From NCBI GenBank assembly GCA_037954325.1, contig JBBMNZ010000027.1, positions 4,691,501 to 4,755,500 of the forward strand: DNA of 64,000 nt, read 5' to 3'. The stretch's first letter is position 1, and every line of letters begins with the position of its first letter. This DNA is from Fistularia commersonii. Lineage: Eukaryota; Chordata; Actinopteri; Syngnathiformes; Fistulariidae. Under the pieces are notes generated by a model. The model did not search any database and was not told where the DNA came from. It was given only the letters and a program-made list of their open reading frames with translations. Of the stretch, positions 38,801-51,792 are shown in pieces. A program made the translations under genes and the position numbers.

Positions 38801-41800
38801 TTCTCCTTTAAATGAAGGCCTTGGGGTCAACATCAGGTCAGCCAAGGACAACAAGTGACAAGGACAAAACATGGTACTTCAAAATAATAAAACATTCACC
38901 ACATCCCCCACCTCACATGCACACCGACACACCCTCTGCTGTTGTTGTTCATCATACTGTGTTTGTACCTCAAAGACTCGTGTTGTCTGGTACTCCTGCA
39001 GCTGCTGCTGGAAACCATAGTTTGGACCAACAAAAGAGCGGACAGCCTTGACTGCAGACAGACAGTCTTCCCAGCTATAGTGGGTGACAGTCATTAGGTA
39101 GGCCACCACCATGGTAGTGCTGCGGGACACACCTGCAAGGCTACACAACAAGTACACAGTTTGCTGGATGTCACTGTTGAAATTGTGTTATCTGTTCCTA
39201 TGTCCTGCTCCTGCAACACTCTCCATCATTTTGGTGCCTTGCAATCATTCTAACTACTGTACATACATCTAAATCCAGACTAAAAAGTACTGATGAAATT
39301 TCCAAATAACCTCTTGTCGAATTAAATAAAAAACAAATATTGAGTGAACCGTTCCACCATCTAGACCAATCTGCACTCGTCAAGCTTTCTTTTTCCTCAA
39401 AGCTTGAGTACATGCCAAGATAAAAGAAAGCGTTTGCAAATAAGATGTCACATCACATTTGCTATTTGTTTGTGTCAATACTCACCAGTGCACCAGACAG
39501 GATCCTCCATTCAGACGGCATTCGTGGATAAAGCTGATGCACTCTTTAAAATGTTGCAACCTGAAAAACAGCAAATTATTATTTTGACAACTACCATCAA
39601 GGACTGGTGAGAGTTATTTATATCTGACAAAACAAGCACAAAACAACCTTTAAATAAAGAACAGTCATTTCTCCTCAAACCAGCAGACCAGCTGGCTTTT
39701 ATTGTTAGACCCTTCATTTTTAGCTCAGATTCACTATGTTTCACCATGTACATGAGGATGATTGAGATATCATTAGCGGCCCATCAGAGCAATTTTTTAA
39801 AATGAAATGGTTATTTTTCCTTTTCCTTTTTTGTAACTTCTCTATATCATCTTCCGAGAGACTGTGGTAGACCAGAGCACAGACATAGACAAGGGAAGTA
39901 AATATCCTTGATTTTGGAAAATTACATGTAGTCTCAGCATTAATTATCTCGTGTCTAGAAGAGCCAGTGAAAAGCTACAGGTTTCTTTATTTTTTTTGCC
40001 AATCTATACACATGTCTCTACAGATGTCAGATGGAGTCACAGTGATATGTCAGACTGTAGCTCAAAGAGCTATCATAGAACTATAAAATAATAGGAAGAC
40101 GTACAGAAAAAAAAAGCACACAAAATACTGTTTACTGAATTAGATGACCGAGAAGATATAAATATGAATCCAGCCATTTCCACATCATGGAGCCCAAACC
40201 TTGCACTAGAACATTGTCAGGAAACACTGATGGTGTTTTGCATTATCAAGAAGTGCATGGCTGATAGCACAGTCTCCTGGGGGCAGATGCTGGTTACTCA
40301 ATAGCAGACAGAATAACAGACTGGGGCAAAAATAGACTGACGGACACATTTTTTTTTCTTCCTGACACCCAAAATCCTCCTGAAAAGATGTCTCCTCAGC
40401 ACTTTGTGCTGTCATACTTGCAGAGAGGTTTCCTGTCATCTTGTTTAATATGCAGAAATCACCTTGAAACAAAGATTTTGTATTTCAGCCTGCTGAAACT
40501 AAAGATTAAAATAAAAAAAAAACAAAAAAAAAAACAAAAAAAAACTGAGAACTAACACAAAAATAAGTAGTGAAGTTATTACACGTTACTATTCAATATA
40601 ACAGTTTTCAGTTAACCTGTGACCTGACAGAGTTCAGCCCCAAATCAGTATTTCAGTATATTTAAGAATTAAACTCAACACAAAAGGAGGTAGCCTCAGA
40701 AACGTTTCAAGCAAATGAGTTCACTATGCATTCAATTCTAGGAAGTTGATATATTGTGATTTTTTTCAAGCTAGTTATCCAGAAAGCAGCAGCGAGATAT
40801 TTTCAACAACAACTCAAGACACAATGTAACTGAGTTTTAAAAAAAACTCTGAATGTCTTGACAGTAATTCACAGGGACATTTCTAATAATTCTATTTTTG
40901 CCAGGTAGTTTTGCTAACTTAAGAGTTATTTCTACAACTTGAACAAAACAAATCAGAGTTTTCAGGGGCGCCTTCAAAGAGCAACAGTTGTAACGGAAAT
41001 CTACGTGATACAAATTAACTTTGCAGTTGACCTTACTTGTGGGTGGGAGGGGCTGCCAGACCTGGCCATTGGGGCCCCTTGTTGGTGACAAGCATGTCGG
41101 GGTGGCAGTTGGGCTCACCACTCCCATCAGTCAGACCAGTGATTGTGACAGAGGGGGTTTATTAAAGCCCTGGGTGGTCGAAGCCAACAGCCAGATGTCA
41201 CACTGAGATTTCCTTCCTCTGCTGCCTCAGGGAAGGTGTCTGATTGCAACATTGGAGGTCAGACATCGCTAACCCAATCAGCAACATCCATCCATGCACA
41301 AACCTTAATTCTCATTACCTCCGAGTCACATTTAGTTTATTTTATTTTCTCAGACTTATGTAAATAATTGTCCTAGCCCCCCCTCACCAAAAAGTGCATC
41401 AATAGGTGTAGAGCTCAAAATATATGATTAATAAAACATTAAATGCCATTGCACATGCATAAACACAAGTCGTCTGCCATTCTTTTCATTCAGTTGGTTT
41501 AAGTTTTCTATGAATCCTTAAGAGCGATATTTTATTCTAATTTACATTTAGTACTACAAAAACCCACCCAACTCATTCAGTAAATTCCCTTATACTCCAT
41601 TCTATCTAACATTATCTTAAAGATTAAGTATAAAACACTGGTATTCCTTCGGTACACACAGCCCAACCGTCAACAAGCAGTAATAATCACATTTATTCAA
41701 TAGGTTCTTAGATGTTACTCATCGATTGTGTGCACGAGCATTGACTAACATGTAGAGGACACTTGTGAAGCAAAGATGACACAATCCTTCTCAAACTAAA

Positions 41801-42959
41801 TCATGTGGAGAGTTAAGTGTCAATGGAAGTCACAGGAAGAGCAATTATTTTGCATTAATAGTCAAAAACAAACTTGTCATTGTGCACTGATTGTGTTGTA
41901 GCAAGTGCTGCATGAGCAGGACCATCAAAGAACTCTTAAATGCTATGACTAATGTGTTGTGTTGGTGGCTGCTGCAAGGGTGGAGGGACAGCTCATCCCT
42001 CTTTCAACAGACTGGGTGCTTCCTGATGGACAAAATGACACAACTGAAACAATTATTCCATCTCATCCGATCATGCCCCTTTCTCTCTCTAACACCTGAA
42101 ATGGAAATTTTTGATAAGTTTTACCCTTTAGGAACATCAATGATGAAGTGCTATTCAATACCTATATGTGGTACCCTTTGAAACTTACCAAAATCTTTGT
42201 CACGATTTTCATTTGACTATCACACCCTGGGACCGCAAACGGGAGGGTAACAGTGTTGAAATTCTACTGCATGAATCATTGGTCTTCTGAAAGAATTATT
42301 TAAAGAATGCTGAATTTAATGTGTGTCTGTGTATTTCATACTCACAGGTTCTGGTTGGACGCATCCGCTGCATGAATACAAAGGTAAGTCTTGTCCTGTA
42401 AAGCATTAGAAGTAAACTTAGCATACAGGATTGATTGCTGCGAAACCCATAATAATGTTTTATCTGAACTTGTGCGGTAAGGCACAGTACATTGTAGATG
42501 GCTTTCTGTTAACTTAATCTACATGTTTAAATCATGTTACATCTGCTTTCCAGGTTAAAGAATACTCTTAATCAATATGAACAACGCATATACAGCATCT
42601 ATTGTTCATACCAAGTGAAAGAGTCTTTGTCACACCTGCATGTCATGCTGAGGATGAGTGTTAAGGAGGTGTTATTATGTCTCCAACATAATATCTGTCT
42701 CTGTGATGAAAATCATAGCAGCAAATATTTTATCAATTTTCTGTAAATGTATTGCCTTCAACCATTTACAGGTTATTAAAGATTTTCTTTCTCTAGTATT
42801 GACTGCCCTCCACACATGAATCAAAGCATTACAGTGCTCTATGCAAGGTATGGCACTCTTCTGTCAACTCTTAATTCACCACCACCCCCAGCTGGCAAAC
42901 TGGGCAAATTACATAATGAAAGTGAGTTGTTTTATATCTATGTGTGTATATGTATATAT

Positions 42960-43050
<91 letters not shown>

Positions 43051-46000
43051 TTTATATTTATATTTATACATACACACACACACACACATGCCTTTTCATC
43101 TGACCTCAAATACAGGCTTGGCGTTGTTGTACACAGACAAGATGTGTGTGATGCCATTCTGACACAGACTTGCTTTGTTTTCTGCATCTGAAAAAGAAGA
43201 ATAAGGAAGAAATCCTAATTCTGTCTGCGAGTTCCACTGATCAGCAACTCTGACCGCCTCTGTTGTTATCAGCTGCCAGGGATTGAAGGATTCAGAATGT
43301 TTATTCTCATATGCACAGTGAGTAAAAGTGTTTCTCTGTACAAAGAAATTCTTTGCTGTCTACCATGAGTGCCAGATGCCATAACAAGGTGTAAGTAACA
43401 TTTAATTTAGAGGGGACATAAGATAAGTAGATTGGTTTGCTGTATCAAAAGTTGAGGACCGTGATTCTCACTGCACTTGTCACTTAAACTAAATTGGGCT
43501 ACAGCACTTGTGCCAAGATTATACAAGCTAAAGTTAGAAGGGTCTATATTTTATGTGAACTGGATGATTTTGGGGCAGGGTTTGATAAGTGTTTAATAAA
43601 AAGGAAAATAAACTGTTATTAAAATAGTTTCCCAAACTGCCTCAAGCCATGTGTAATATTTAATGTTAAAATTTACATTGCAATATTTTTGTTTCCATTG
43701 AAAAGTTTCCAAGCGTACTGCTACTGACTTTTAGTTGTGAGGAAAAACAGGGATGAAAATACATTGGGAACAATAATTGTATTATCAATATAAATCTATG
43801 TAATGATTTGTAATGATACAACTATTTGGACACATAATGCTTGCTTGGGATTGTGACTTCTGTGAGCCACAAGTGCTCCAGCTCGATCAGACATAATCAT
43901 TAATTATCATTATCTTTAATTATTAAGAGGTTTGTTTTGAAAACACTCACTTCATATTCATTGTCATTGTACATATTAATAGAAGAAAAGGTATTGAATG
44001 AATAGTTTAAAATAACTATAGAACAGTATCTCTTTAAACGTGTCCTAAGTATACAGCATGTTATATACTTTGTAATAACAGAGAGAGCACATAGTATTTC
44101 ATTATACCAACAGTCATACTCTTGTTCTATAGCTACACATCACATTATCCAGTAACAACAGAGTTCTGCTCAGTAAAATATAGGCACTATCTTAATTTAA
44201 GGGGAAAAAATGATAGACCGCATCTTAACTCTGCAGTATATGAGGTGTGCGTTGTGGCCTACAATATAAATTTATACAAACTGAAAAAAGTAATCAATGA
44301 ACAGTACTTTATTTGGGCAACATGCTGTATGCCAAAATCTAAATGCCTAAAAGAATTTGATACCTAAAAATAGGGATAATGGTGGTATTTAAAAATATTA
44401 CGCCCTTACTACTACATATAAACGATATATAATAGCACCACTTTGCCCTGGTTTCAAAGCCTGCCGTGACCTAGATATTTATATGTTTCAAATCATTTAA
44501 TACAGTTACATCACATTTGTCTTACCTCTTATATTCCCGAGGTAGAGCCCATCAACAACCTGTGAAGCAGAAGTCACAGACATGTTCCATTGAGATTAAA
44601 CACGCATTACAATCTAGCTTCAGTAACTACCCCTGAAAGGAACAAATGCCCCATGGTGAGCCAGATTGGCTTTAAAGCTTTAAGGCTTAAGAACCAAGTG
44701 AAGCAAAGGAAACATTGACTGAAACCATACAAGGTCTGAAGCCATGATGCATGGTTATCAGGAAGAGAAGAGTGGCATTGTGCCAGACAGCCACTGCACA
44801 ACCACGGCTGGGAAATGAAACATCAGTCATTTTAGGATATCTATAGGATGAGGATGTTGATGATGATTAACATTTTGCAAAAAGCTGTGTATCTTTAAAT
44901 TAATTAGCACATATGTTTCTCATGCATTGAAGTGTATAATCATACCAGTTGCATATGCAAGAAATTGAACCTAATATGAGTCTTTGGCCACAGTCAGGAA
45001 TAGGACAGGGAAATCTGTTTGTAAATATCTAAATCATGGGAGGAACAGACACTACCTAGTTTAGCCACATTCTTCCAGTCTTTCACCTTAAAGCCCCTAT
45101 TCTAAGTATCAAAACCTGAATATGGAATAAAACAGAGTGAACTGCAATAAACAAAAAGTGACTGATAGTTCTTGAATCATCAGCCATGCTCCTTACTTGC
45201 TAATGCTTTGATGTCAATAAACAAAACAAAGGGCATAATTCCTATCTTTATCCAAACACTTCAGACAAACTATTGACGACACAGATTTAAAGATACACGT
45301 TATGAAGAATGGCTTTGGGCTTACTTCAGACATATTGCTTTATGTTCCCGGCAACTCCAATCATAACCCTGGCTCTTGCACATGACAGAATTAATCTCTA
45401 GGGCTGAAGGTGTGACCGATGTTTTCTTGAATTCCAAACTCGGTTTCTAACGTCATGTTTGACGTGAAGTTTTCAGAAACTGCAGTCTTGTGACAAGATT
45501 GTTTTCTGTATGTTTGTCATGTCAATGCGTGGGACCCTGTGGACCTCAAGCCTCACACTTTTTGACTACATCAACAGTAAAGAAGGAACCTCTGGGAGGG
45601 CTTGTCCTTTGTATTATTCATCAGATATAACCTGAGTTGATACAGATACTATGCTGTCCTTACCTCCCCCTTAACTGACCCCCAGATTTATTTCTGGCAA
45701 AAGACAAGTCGTCTAATAATAGATGTGTAATTTCAACACTTATTTAAACTGAATGACCACGTCTCGCTGCGTGATAGCGCCACTTAGCGGATCAAGACGC
45801 TCCCCCTCCCTGTATAAACATGAACGTGCGGGGAAAATGTCCTTTGGGACAATAAAGCATAGACTACACTTTCTGTTTCAACGTTGTATGAACCATTTGC
45901 GTATTAAATGTTCATTAATTTGGCGTTTGCCCAGTGTTTGCATTTTAGGTTTTCGTTCTTCCCTTTACCTTGATATTCACAACACGGTTGCTAGCAGTGC

Positions 46001-46345
46001 TTTACGTGCCAGGTTGCCTGCAACTTTTCGTGTTGTCCCCCATAAATAAATAACATAAACAACTATACCGATCTGGATGGAGCTGGATCGGCTTGACTGC
46101 TTTCTGGTTAACACATACCTAAAATGACAATAACACATCGGTCGATATCGTAGAACAAGTCCGGATATTTGATCGGACAGAGGGTTTCTCTCTAAGTTGG
46201 CTCCAGCTGCTAGCAAAGCATCCCTGGTACGGTAGATTTGACTGTGAGGTCAAGGCGCGCTTGCAGCACGTAAACATCTAATATCTAAAGGAAGACGAGA
46301 GCAGAGAGTGAACACAAAGCTTACCTTGTTCATCCCGTTACCCAT
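35861..46345 (-). CDS. dusp22: Dual-specificity phosphatase of the DUSP22/DUSP15 (JSP1/VHY) type, complete, 7 exons
   Basis: Small atypical dual-specificity phosphatase; the family acts on phosphotyrosine proteins in JNK, ERK and T-cell signalling and is anchored to membrane. Coding exons on the minus strand: 46345-46325, 44559-44526, 43187-43105, 42395-42346, 39560-39486, 39140-38969, 36052-35861. All splice sites are GT-AG and phases agree, giving 208 aa. The N-terminus MGNGMNK is the N-myristoylation signal shared by DUSP22 and DUSP15. The active-site loop HCLAGVSRS puts the nucleophile at Cys88 and Arg at 94; the Cys codon is split by an intron. The likely general acid is Asp57 in AADAS. 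All three match human DUSP22 positions. The last exon (YREWLQSSFRPSPF, then a Gln/Ser-rich tail) resembles DUSP22 more than DUSP15, but the tail is diverged. It may be a fish dusp22 paralogue (a or b) or an IRF8-linked duplicate lost in mammals. Confidence 0.92.
42964..43088. repeat. (CA)41 microsatellite plus second short (CA) array in a dusp22 intron
   Basis: Long CA array to 43046, a TTTATATT spacer, then a second CA array (43071-43088) that ends only 16 bases beyond the 3' end of dusp22 exon 3, right beside its splice donor. Confidence 0.95.
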
Positions 46346-46680
46346 GATGACTCCCGACCGATTTACAGTAAGCTATTGCACTTTATTGACCGACAACGCA
46401 GCGTAACGCGACTTTGAATGCAAATCAGTGGGGCCGGGCTCGTCTGGACCTCACAGATGTTCAACCGAAGGTCGCCTAAGTCGCAAAGTTCGTCGGTGAT
46501 CCGGTAACATTATTCAATTTTGAGAAGTGTTGTGGCGTGATTTAACTCCAGCCCTGCGTCCTGGTCTCTGTTCCTGCATTTCCGTCATGCTGGGTCGTCT
46601 TCCGGATTGTTTTGACGTGAATAGCCACAGCTGAAGGCTCATCCAGCACATGACGTCAGGCGGCCGCCTCCCAAAGCCTC
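46346..46680 (-). promoter_or_regulatory. dusp22 promoter region with palindromic CRE
   Basis: CpG-containing stretch upstream of the dusp22 ATG. It includes a full palindromic TGACGTCA at 46651-46658 followed by CGGCCGCC, a TTTTGACGTGA half site near 46608, and CGGAAGACG-type ETS sequence (seen as CGTCTTCCGG near 46600) on the gene strand. It sits beside the short first exon and fits a TATA-less CpG promoter. Confidence 0.4.
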
Positions 46681-47093
46681 GCCATCAGAGGCTTTTGGGA
46701 TGTTAAAGAACATCAACCTTCATCAACAACTGTTGGTTTTAAATGGTAGATTTGTTACCTCTTCTAATAAAGTATTCCTGGCAATTTTGCAGTTTCTTAT
46801 TCCATGTTCAGCTGGCATTCAGTGGCAGGTTTTTTTCCTTTCATTCATGCACATATGAACAGTAACTTCTCAATTTGCCAAACTGATTTAAAACTAGCTA
46901 TTTTACCACTATTGAAATTCTCAGTTGGAGCTGAAAGTGCTGAAAAAATTATCTTATCACATATCAAAGTACCTTCAAATTGTCCACTTATAATGGTTCT
47001 CCACAACTGACAAGTGACTATAAGTTCGGCATTAATATGTATTGTGGTGTTTTGAAATGCACAACACGTTCAAGTTCATTTTTAACAGGTAAT

Positions 47094-47099
47094 TTTATT
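47094..47099 (-). other. cox4i1: Probable cox4i1 poly(A) signal
   Basis: AATAAA on the minus strand about 155 bases after the cox4i1 stop, giving the short 3' UTR usual for this gene. Confidence 0.55.
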
Positions 47100-47254
47100 A
47101 TTATTTATATAATACAGGATGACCATAAGAGGACTTCCAAAATGCACAGACTGTAGTTAAGTGAACAACTGATAAGTACAGAAATACAGGTTTCTTATTT
47201 GTTTGAGTTGGTATGCCTTAATTGTCAAATGTCTGTCATAGACTTTTAGATCCT

Positions 47255-48526
47255 TTACTTCTTCCACTGCTTGTTTTCGTAGTCCCAGTGAGCTGAGAAG
47301 CCCTGTACTGGATTGATTCTCATGTCCAGCATCCTCTGCAGCTCTTTTGCTTTATATTCTTCATCAAATGTGTGAGGTACGGGTCCATACACTGAAAAAA
47401 AAAGAACATTTTTGACCTTGAAAATAACAAATCCTTTTTTCAATGTAAACTCAACTAACTGTAACAGTGCTCAATAGAAACAGATACTTGAAAGTCATCA
47501 TAGATTCGTCAAACATTTACTGTATAAACATATCTTACCAAATTTCCTCTGCCAGAGCACAACTAGGCCAGTGAAGCCGACAAAGAATAACACCCCCCCA
47601 ACCACAGTCTTCCACTCAGATGTTCCCTGGTTCATCTCAGCAAAGCTTTGTTTGAAGCTGATGCGGTACACTAAAATAATAAAAAATTCAATTAACGGTT
47701 TAACCCTTATACCTTCACAATAATTACTCTATATTTTACAGGGAATATGTTTGATACAGCATATTAAGTAATCAGGAAAGCACTCAAGCCAAGACCTACA
47801 AGCAATCTTCTCCTCATTGGAGAGGGCAGCCCAAGACCCCTTCTCCTTCTCCTTCAAAGAGACCTGCTCTGGACTCAGGGTCTGCACGTAGCTGATATCT
47901 GGGAGTGGATTCTCCCGCCTGTCAAAGTAGGCTGGGAGGGAATAGTCCTCTACCTTGGCAACACCTGCCAGGGATGACAGAATTATTCAATCCTTTTGTT
48001 ATACGCTGAAAAGATCCCCACCCATTAGGACAATAGTGCACGATGCATCCATGAAGGTTCTTAGACATGCAGGTGATGGTTAATTATCAAATCATATCAT
48101 GGCAACAGGACTTAATTTCTTACCATGAAGACCTTTCAGCTGTCATCTTTGATAAGATTTGACAAAAGATACTGCATAAATTGACGGCTAATAGCAGATT
48201 ATTTGGGATTGACATGACATGTTTTGAAGTTTTGTGGCAGACTCATAGATCAAACTGCTTAAAGTCAAAATCTCATTAAGCAGGTAAAAAATTTGTATCT
48301 CAATTTCTTTTTTTTCCCTGAATCTATAACATATAATTCTTTATCAATAATGGTAAAAAAATAAAGAAGCATTTTCAAAGTAAATTTTAATTCAGAGACA
48401 CACATCTGATTCAGTGCCATCCTATAACTGAAAAGACTTGCAGCACTTACCATGTCCTCCACGTACACACACAGACGTGGAGATGGCACGTTTGCCAATG
48501 AGGCGAAGGGCTCTGGTGGCAAGCAT
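47255..48526 (-). CDS. cox4i1: Cytochrome c oxidase subunit 4 isoform 1, complete, 4 coding exons
   Basis: Nuclear-encoded subunit of mitochondrial complex IV; it spans the inner membrane once and takes part in regulation of the enzyme by ATP/ADP. Coding exons on the minus strand: 48526-48451, 47964-47800, 47670-47539, 47391-47255, total 169 aa, exactly the human precursor length. Residues 1 to about 22 (MLATRALRLIGKRAIST) form a basic amphipathic mitochondrial presequence. The conserved SLPAYFDRRENPLPD motif follows. The single membrane segment is around residues 102-118 (VVGGVLFFVGFTGLVVLW). The C-terminal WDYENKQWKK is the family signature. The ATG is one base inside its exon (acceptor cag|A ATG), so the 5' UTR must start in at least one further non-coding exon upstream, towards 49.0-49.6 kb. 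The match favours isoform 1 over the hypoxia isoform cox4i2. Confidence 0.97.
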
Positions 48527-49439
48527 TCTGGGGAAAAGGTTATGGATTATTTTCTTTACACAAGTCATGTACCACATTTCCACAGTACAATCATTGTCAT
48601 AGCATGATATATAATCCCTTTTATAAATTAAAGAAAGGGATTCTTACACAGTTTTATCAGATTACTATTCGCAAGTAACAACCTTTGTGCCTTTGTAGGT
48701 ATTAACTGACCACAGCTCACATGATGTGAGCAGTAAAACTAGTTTTCTTCGCCTGTAATGGAAGACTAGCCCTGTTTGAAGATGATTTAACATCAGACTG
48801 AACACCTCTGATCAAGTCTTGCTCCAATTACAGTAAAGGTTAATGTCATCTCATGTTGAAATAACCTTGTTTTCCTGTTTGAGGCTGCCCTTCTCCCAAA
48901 ACAACGCCAAAGTGGTGACAATCAGCTAAATATTCTAAGGCTATAAAATCCGTAGAGGAATACATGAATTTGACTGGGAGTATTGACTAATGTTAGAATT
49001 CCTATTCTTTCCATGTATATATGTAATAATCGAATTAAGTAGTCTTCCAGTGCTTCCTGTATGCGTTGCAATGGCTGTGGAGATGTCAACTTGTTCAGAA
49101 TATTCAGGAATTGATTTTGGGACAGGGTCATAACGAGTTTTTATCGCTTCAACTTGCCCAACAGGAGGGCTATAACACGGAGGTTACACTAGTAAGCTAA
49201 GCCCAAGCTAAAGCTAAACACAAGGTCATAGCGCCCGAGCAAAGCAGGTTACCGAAAGAAACTTTAAACGTTTTGGAGAAACACGTTATAATCCAATACG
49301 TCCATGATGTTTGAGGATACGCTGGTGTTAGCCTTCGACATTTGCTGAGACACTGACTATAAGCATTACCATCATTTATCCCGCGGTAAGCGCTAACAGC
49401 TAGCCAGAATGTTAGCTCGTCCTAGCTTCGATGCTCCTT

Positions 49440-50012
49440 AAGAAGGTCCCCGTTTATTTCCGGTAAAATTGACGATTCCCTTTGTAATGCTATTTTAGCG
49501 GATAGAGAACTTAATATCAATACATCAACATTCAAACACGTGTGATTAAAAGAGATTTTGTGTTTGAAATATGCCATTGATAAAAATACAACCTACTGTC
49601 TTATCCTTGCTCGCGGCCGCCGGTAGTCTGAAAGGAAGTGCTCTCCGGTGCGGAAGTACGTCACAAAGCAATTGCAACGCAACCCTTCACGACATCACTT
49701 TCTGTTACAACCGTTCTAATTTACGGCTATGGTTCGACTAAGGCGAGTGGGAGGGAGGTGAGGGGAAAAACTAGCTTGGCCGGCTACTTGTGGCAGGAAA
49801 TCATTTATTTTGGAATATTGCTGTGTTCTCTACATGTTACATGCACTCGCTTAAAGGAATACCATCAATCACCTAACCCATCAATAAGGTTCCTGATGAA
49901 GTATGTAATTATCTCCCGGCATGGTTTAAAATAAAAGCTAACAGCCACAAGTTCCTCCGTATCGTGTAGTCACGCGGGTCTTTCCGCCGATCCTGCTAAT
50001 TCCCCTATAATC
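49440..50012. promoter_or_regulatory. Bidirectional cox4i1/emc8 promoter with tandem ETS motifs
   Basis: CpG-containing interval between the 5' ends of cox4i1 and emc8. AGGAAGTG (49633-49640) and CGGAAGTA (49651-49658) are tandem ETS cores of the GABP/NRF-2 kind, and the second runs into a CRE-like TACGTCAC (49658-49665). A NotI-type GCGGCCGC lies just upstream and another TTCCGG at about 49457. NRF-2 sites are known to drive mammalian COX4I1 and the shared EMC8 promoter. The non-coding first exon of cox4i1 must lie in or near this interval, but I could not fix its ends. Confidence 0.6.
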
Positions 50013-51792
50013 ATGCCTATTCAATTGACAAGTCAAGCTTACTGTAAAATGCTCTTACATGCTGCCAAGTATCCGCACTGTGCTGTCAATGGACTGCTGG
50101 TGGCAGAAAAGGCGAAGGAGAAAAAAAAAGACAGCCACCACGATCCTGTCTTGTGTGTGGACTGTGTGCCTCTGTTTCACGGTACTTTGGCTCTGGCACC
50201 AATGCTAGAAGTAGCTTTGACGCTGGTAAGTGGATTTCGACAGTTTAAACACAGTCACTAGGTTAAGGTGTAAGCTCTACATTTCCGCAGCAATGAGAAA
50301 ACTAGGACGTTGACGGAATTGCCGTAGAGAATATCTTGCCATGGGCTACAATTAAGAAGTATACTATGAATTGGTATCTTCTTTCAGTGCCCTATTCATG
50401 GTTCTGGCCTTTACTTTTTGGATCCCTCAATATCACAATCTATTTTAAGTCTCCTCTGATGGTCCACCTCTGTCATTCGACTACCTCGACCTTATTTAAT
50501 AAGTTCAAAAAATGTTTGTTTTTGAAATTTTATTGTAGAGCAACATTTTTCGAGTTTGTTTTGAAACATGATATCAGAAATAATCATTTTAATGAACAGC
50601 GGTAATAATTTGTCTCTTTATTTCCTGTATACTTTGAGACATGTCATGAAAAACATTGGTGCAATTCTTTGATAACTCAGAGGCTACTGACATAGAACAT
50701 GGTAAAGTAGCTTAACCAAGAAAATGCACTGAAGTAAAACATTGCCCTTCTTTTGTCTCTCATTGTGCCCTGTTATGGTGATTTTTCTTTGCTTAGATCG
50801 ATACCTGGTGCAAAGAGAATAATTATGTCATTGCTGGATACTATCAAGCCAATGAACGCACAAAGGATTCAAGGTATGGGCATTCCAATGACCATGAACA
50901 CTCCATTGTGTTAAACAGTGGAAACCCATAAGCCCCCTCCCAGGCTTTATATGCTGATATAGTCTACTTCATTCTGATATACTCATTACTTTTCCTCTTC
51001 TTTTGTAGACCCAACCAAGTTGCAGAAAAAGTGGCTGCAAGGGTTTCTGAAAATTTCAGTGAAGCTGCAATTGTAATGGTATTTGGGAAATTCTTTTCTT
51101 CCCCTGGCTGCTTTAACTTCATTTGAAATCATAAGTGGCATGTGCAATGTTTTTGTTAATGTGCCACAGCTTTTATGACTTTTAATCTTTATTATCTACA
51201 AATCACATGGACATCTATACTTTAGTGTGTGTGTACTTATTGCACTTTGCAGATTCTTTAAACATGTATAGGTAATTATTACACCCAACTTTTTTAGGAA
51301 TATTGTCAATATATTGATTTAACTGATTGCTCAAATAACTTGCAGAGTTTGAAATGTTTTAATATCAGACTTTGTTCAACCTAACCGTTTCCTTTCTGTT
51401 CTTTCACAGGTGGACAGCAGCAGGTTGAAAATGAGCTGTAATGAGCCCATTGTGCTTATTTACGATCATCATGAAAATAAGTGGAAATGCAGAGAAGTAA
51501 CTCAGTAAGTGTCTTTGTTTATAGACTGTTTTTCTACAAACATTGTGTTCACCTCAAACTACATGGGTTCTGTAACAGATGTCTTTTGAGTCTTACCTGA
51601 TAAGTCCTGTTCTATGTTGATCTGCTTTCCAGTGACTCCTTTGAGGACTGGAATGAAGCTCAGAAGATCACATCTGCTCTCCTAGAAGGAAGGTCATACG
51701 AGAACTTGATTGACTTTGACAATCACTTGGACGATTTAAGGAACGACTGGACAAACCCTGTCATCAACAAATCCGTCCTGGATCTGTGTTAA
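50013..51792 (+). CDS. emc8: ER membrane protein complex subunit 8 (COX4 neighbour), complete, 5 exons
   Basis: Cytosolic subunit of the ER membrane protein complex, which inserts tail-anchored and multi-pass proteins into the ER membrane. It has an MPN-like fold without the metalloprotease site. Exons: 50013-50225, 50797-50873, 51009-51078, 51410-51504, 51633-51792. Phases agree and the product is 204 aa (human EMC8 about 210). Diagnostic stretches are QAYCKMLLHAAKYPHCAVNG, VPLFHGTLALAPMLEVALTL, VIAGYYQANER and the C-terminal FDNHLDDLRNDW. The loop after residue 35 is shorter than in human, which explains the length difference. The gene is head to head with cox4i1, as in mammals, where EMC8 was first named COX4NB for this reason. 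A poly(A) signal lies about 1.1 kb after the stop. Confidence 0.97.

Noticed and set aside
40206..40472. 88-codon minus-strand ORF in a dusp22 intron
   Set aside because: The first part is plausible in composition but there is no conserved motif and dusp22 exons 4 and 5 already join in phase without it.
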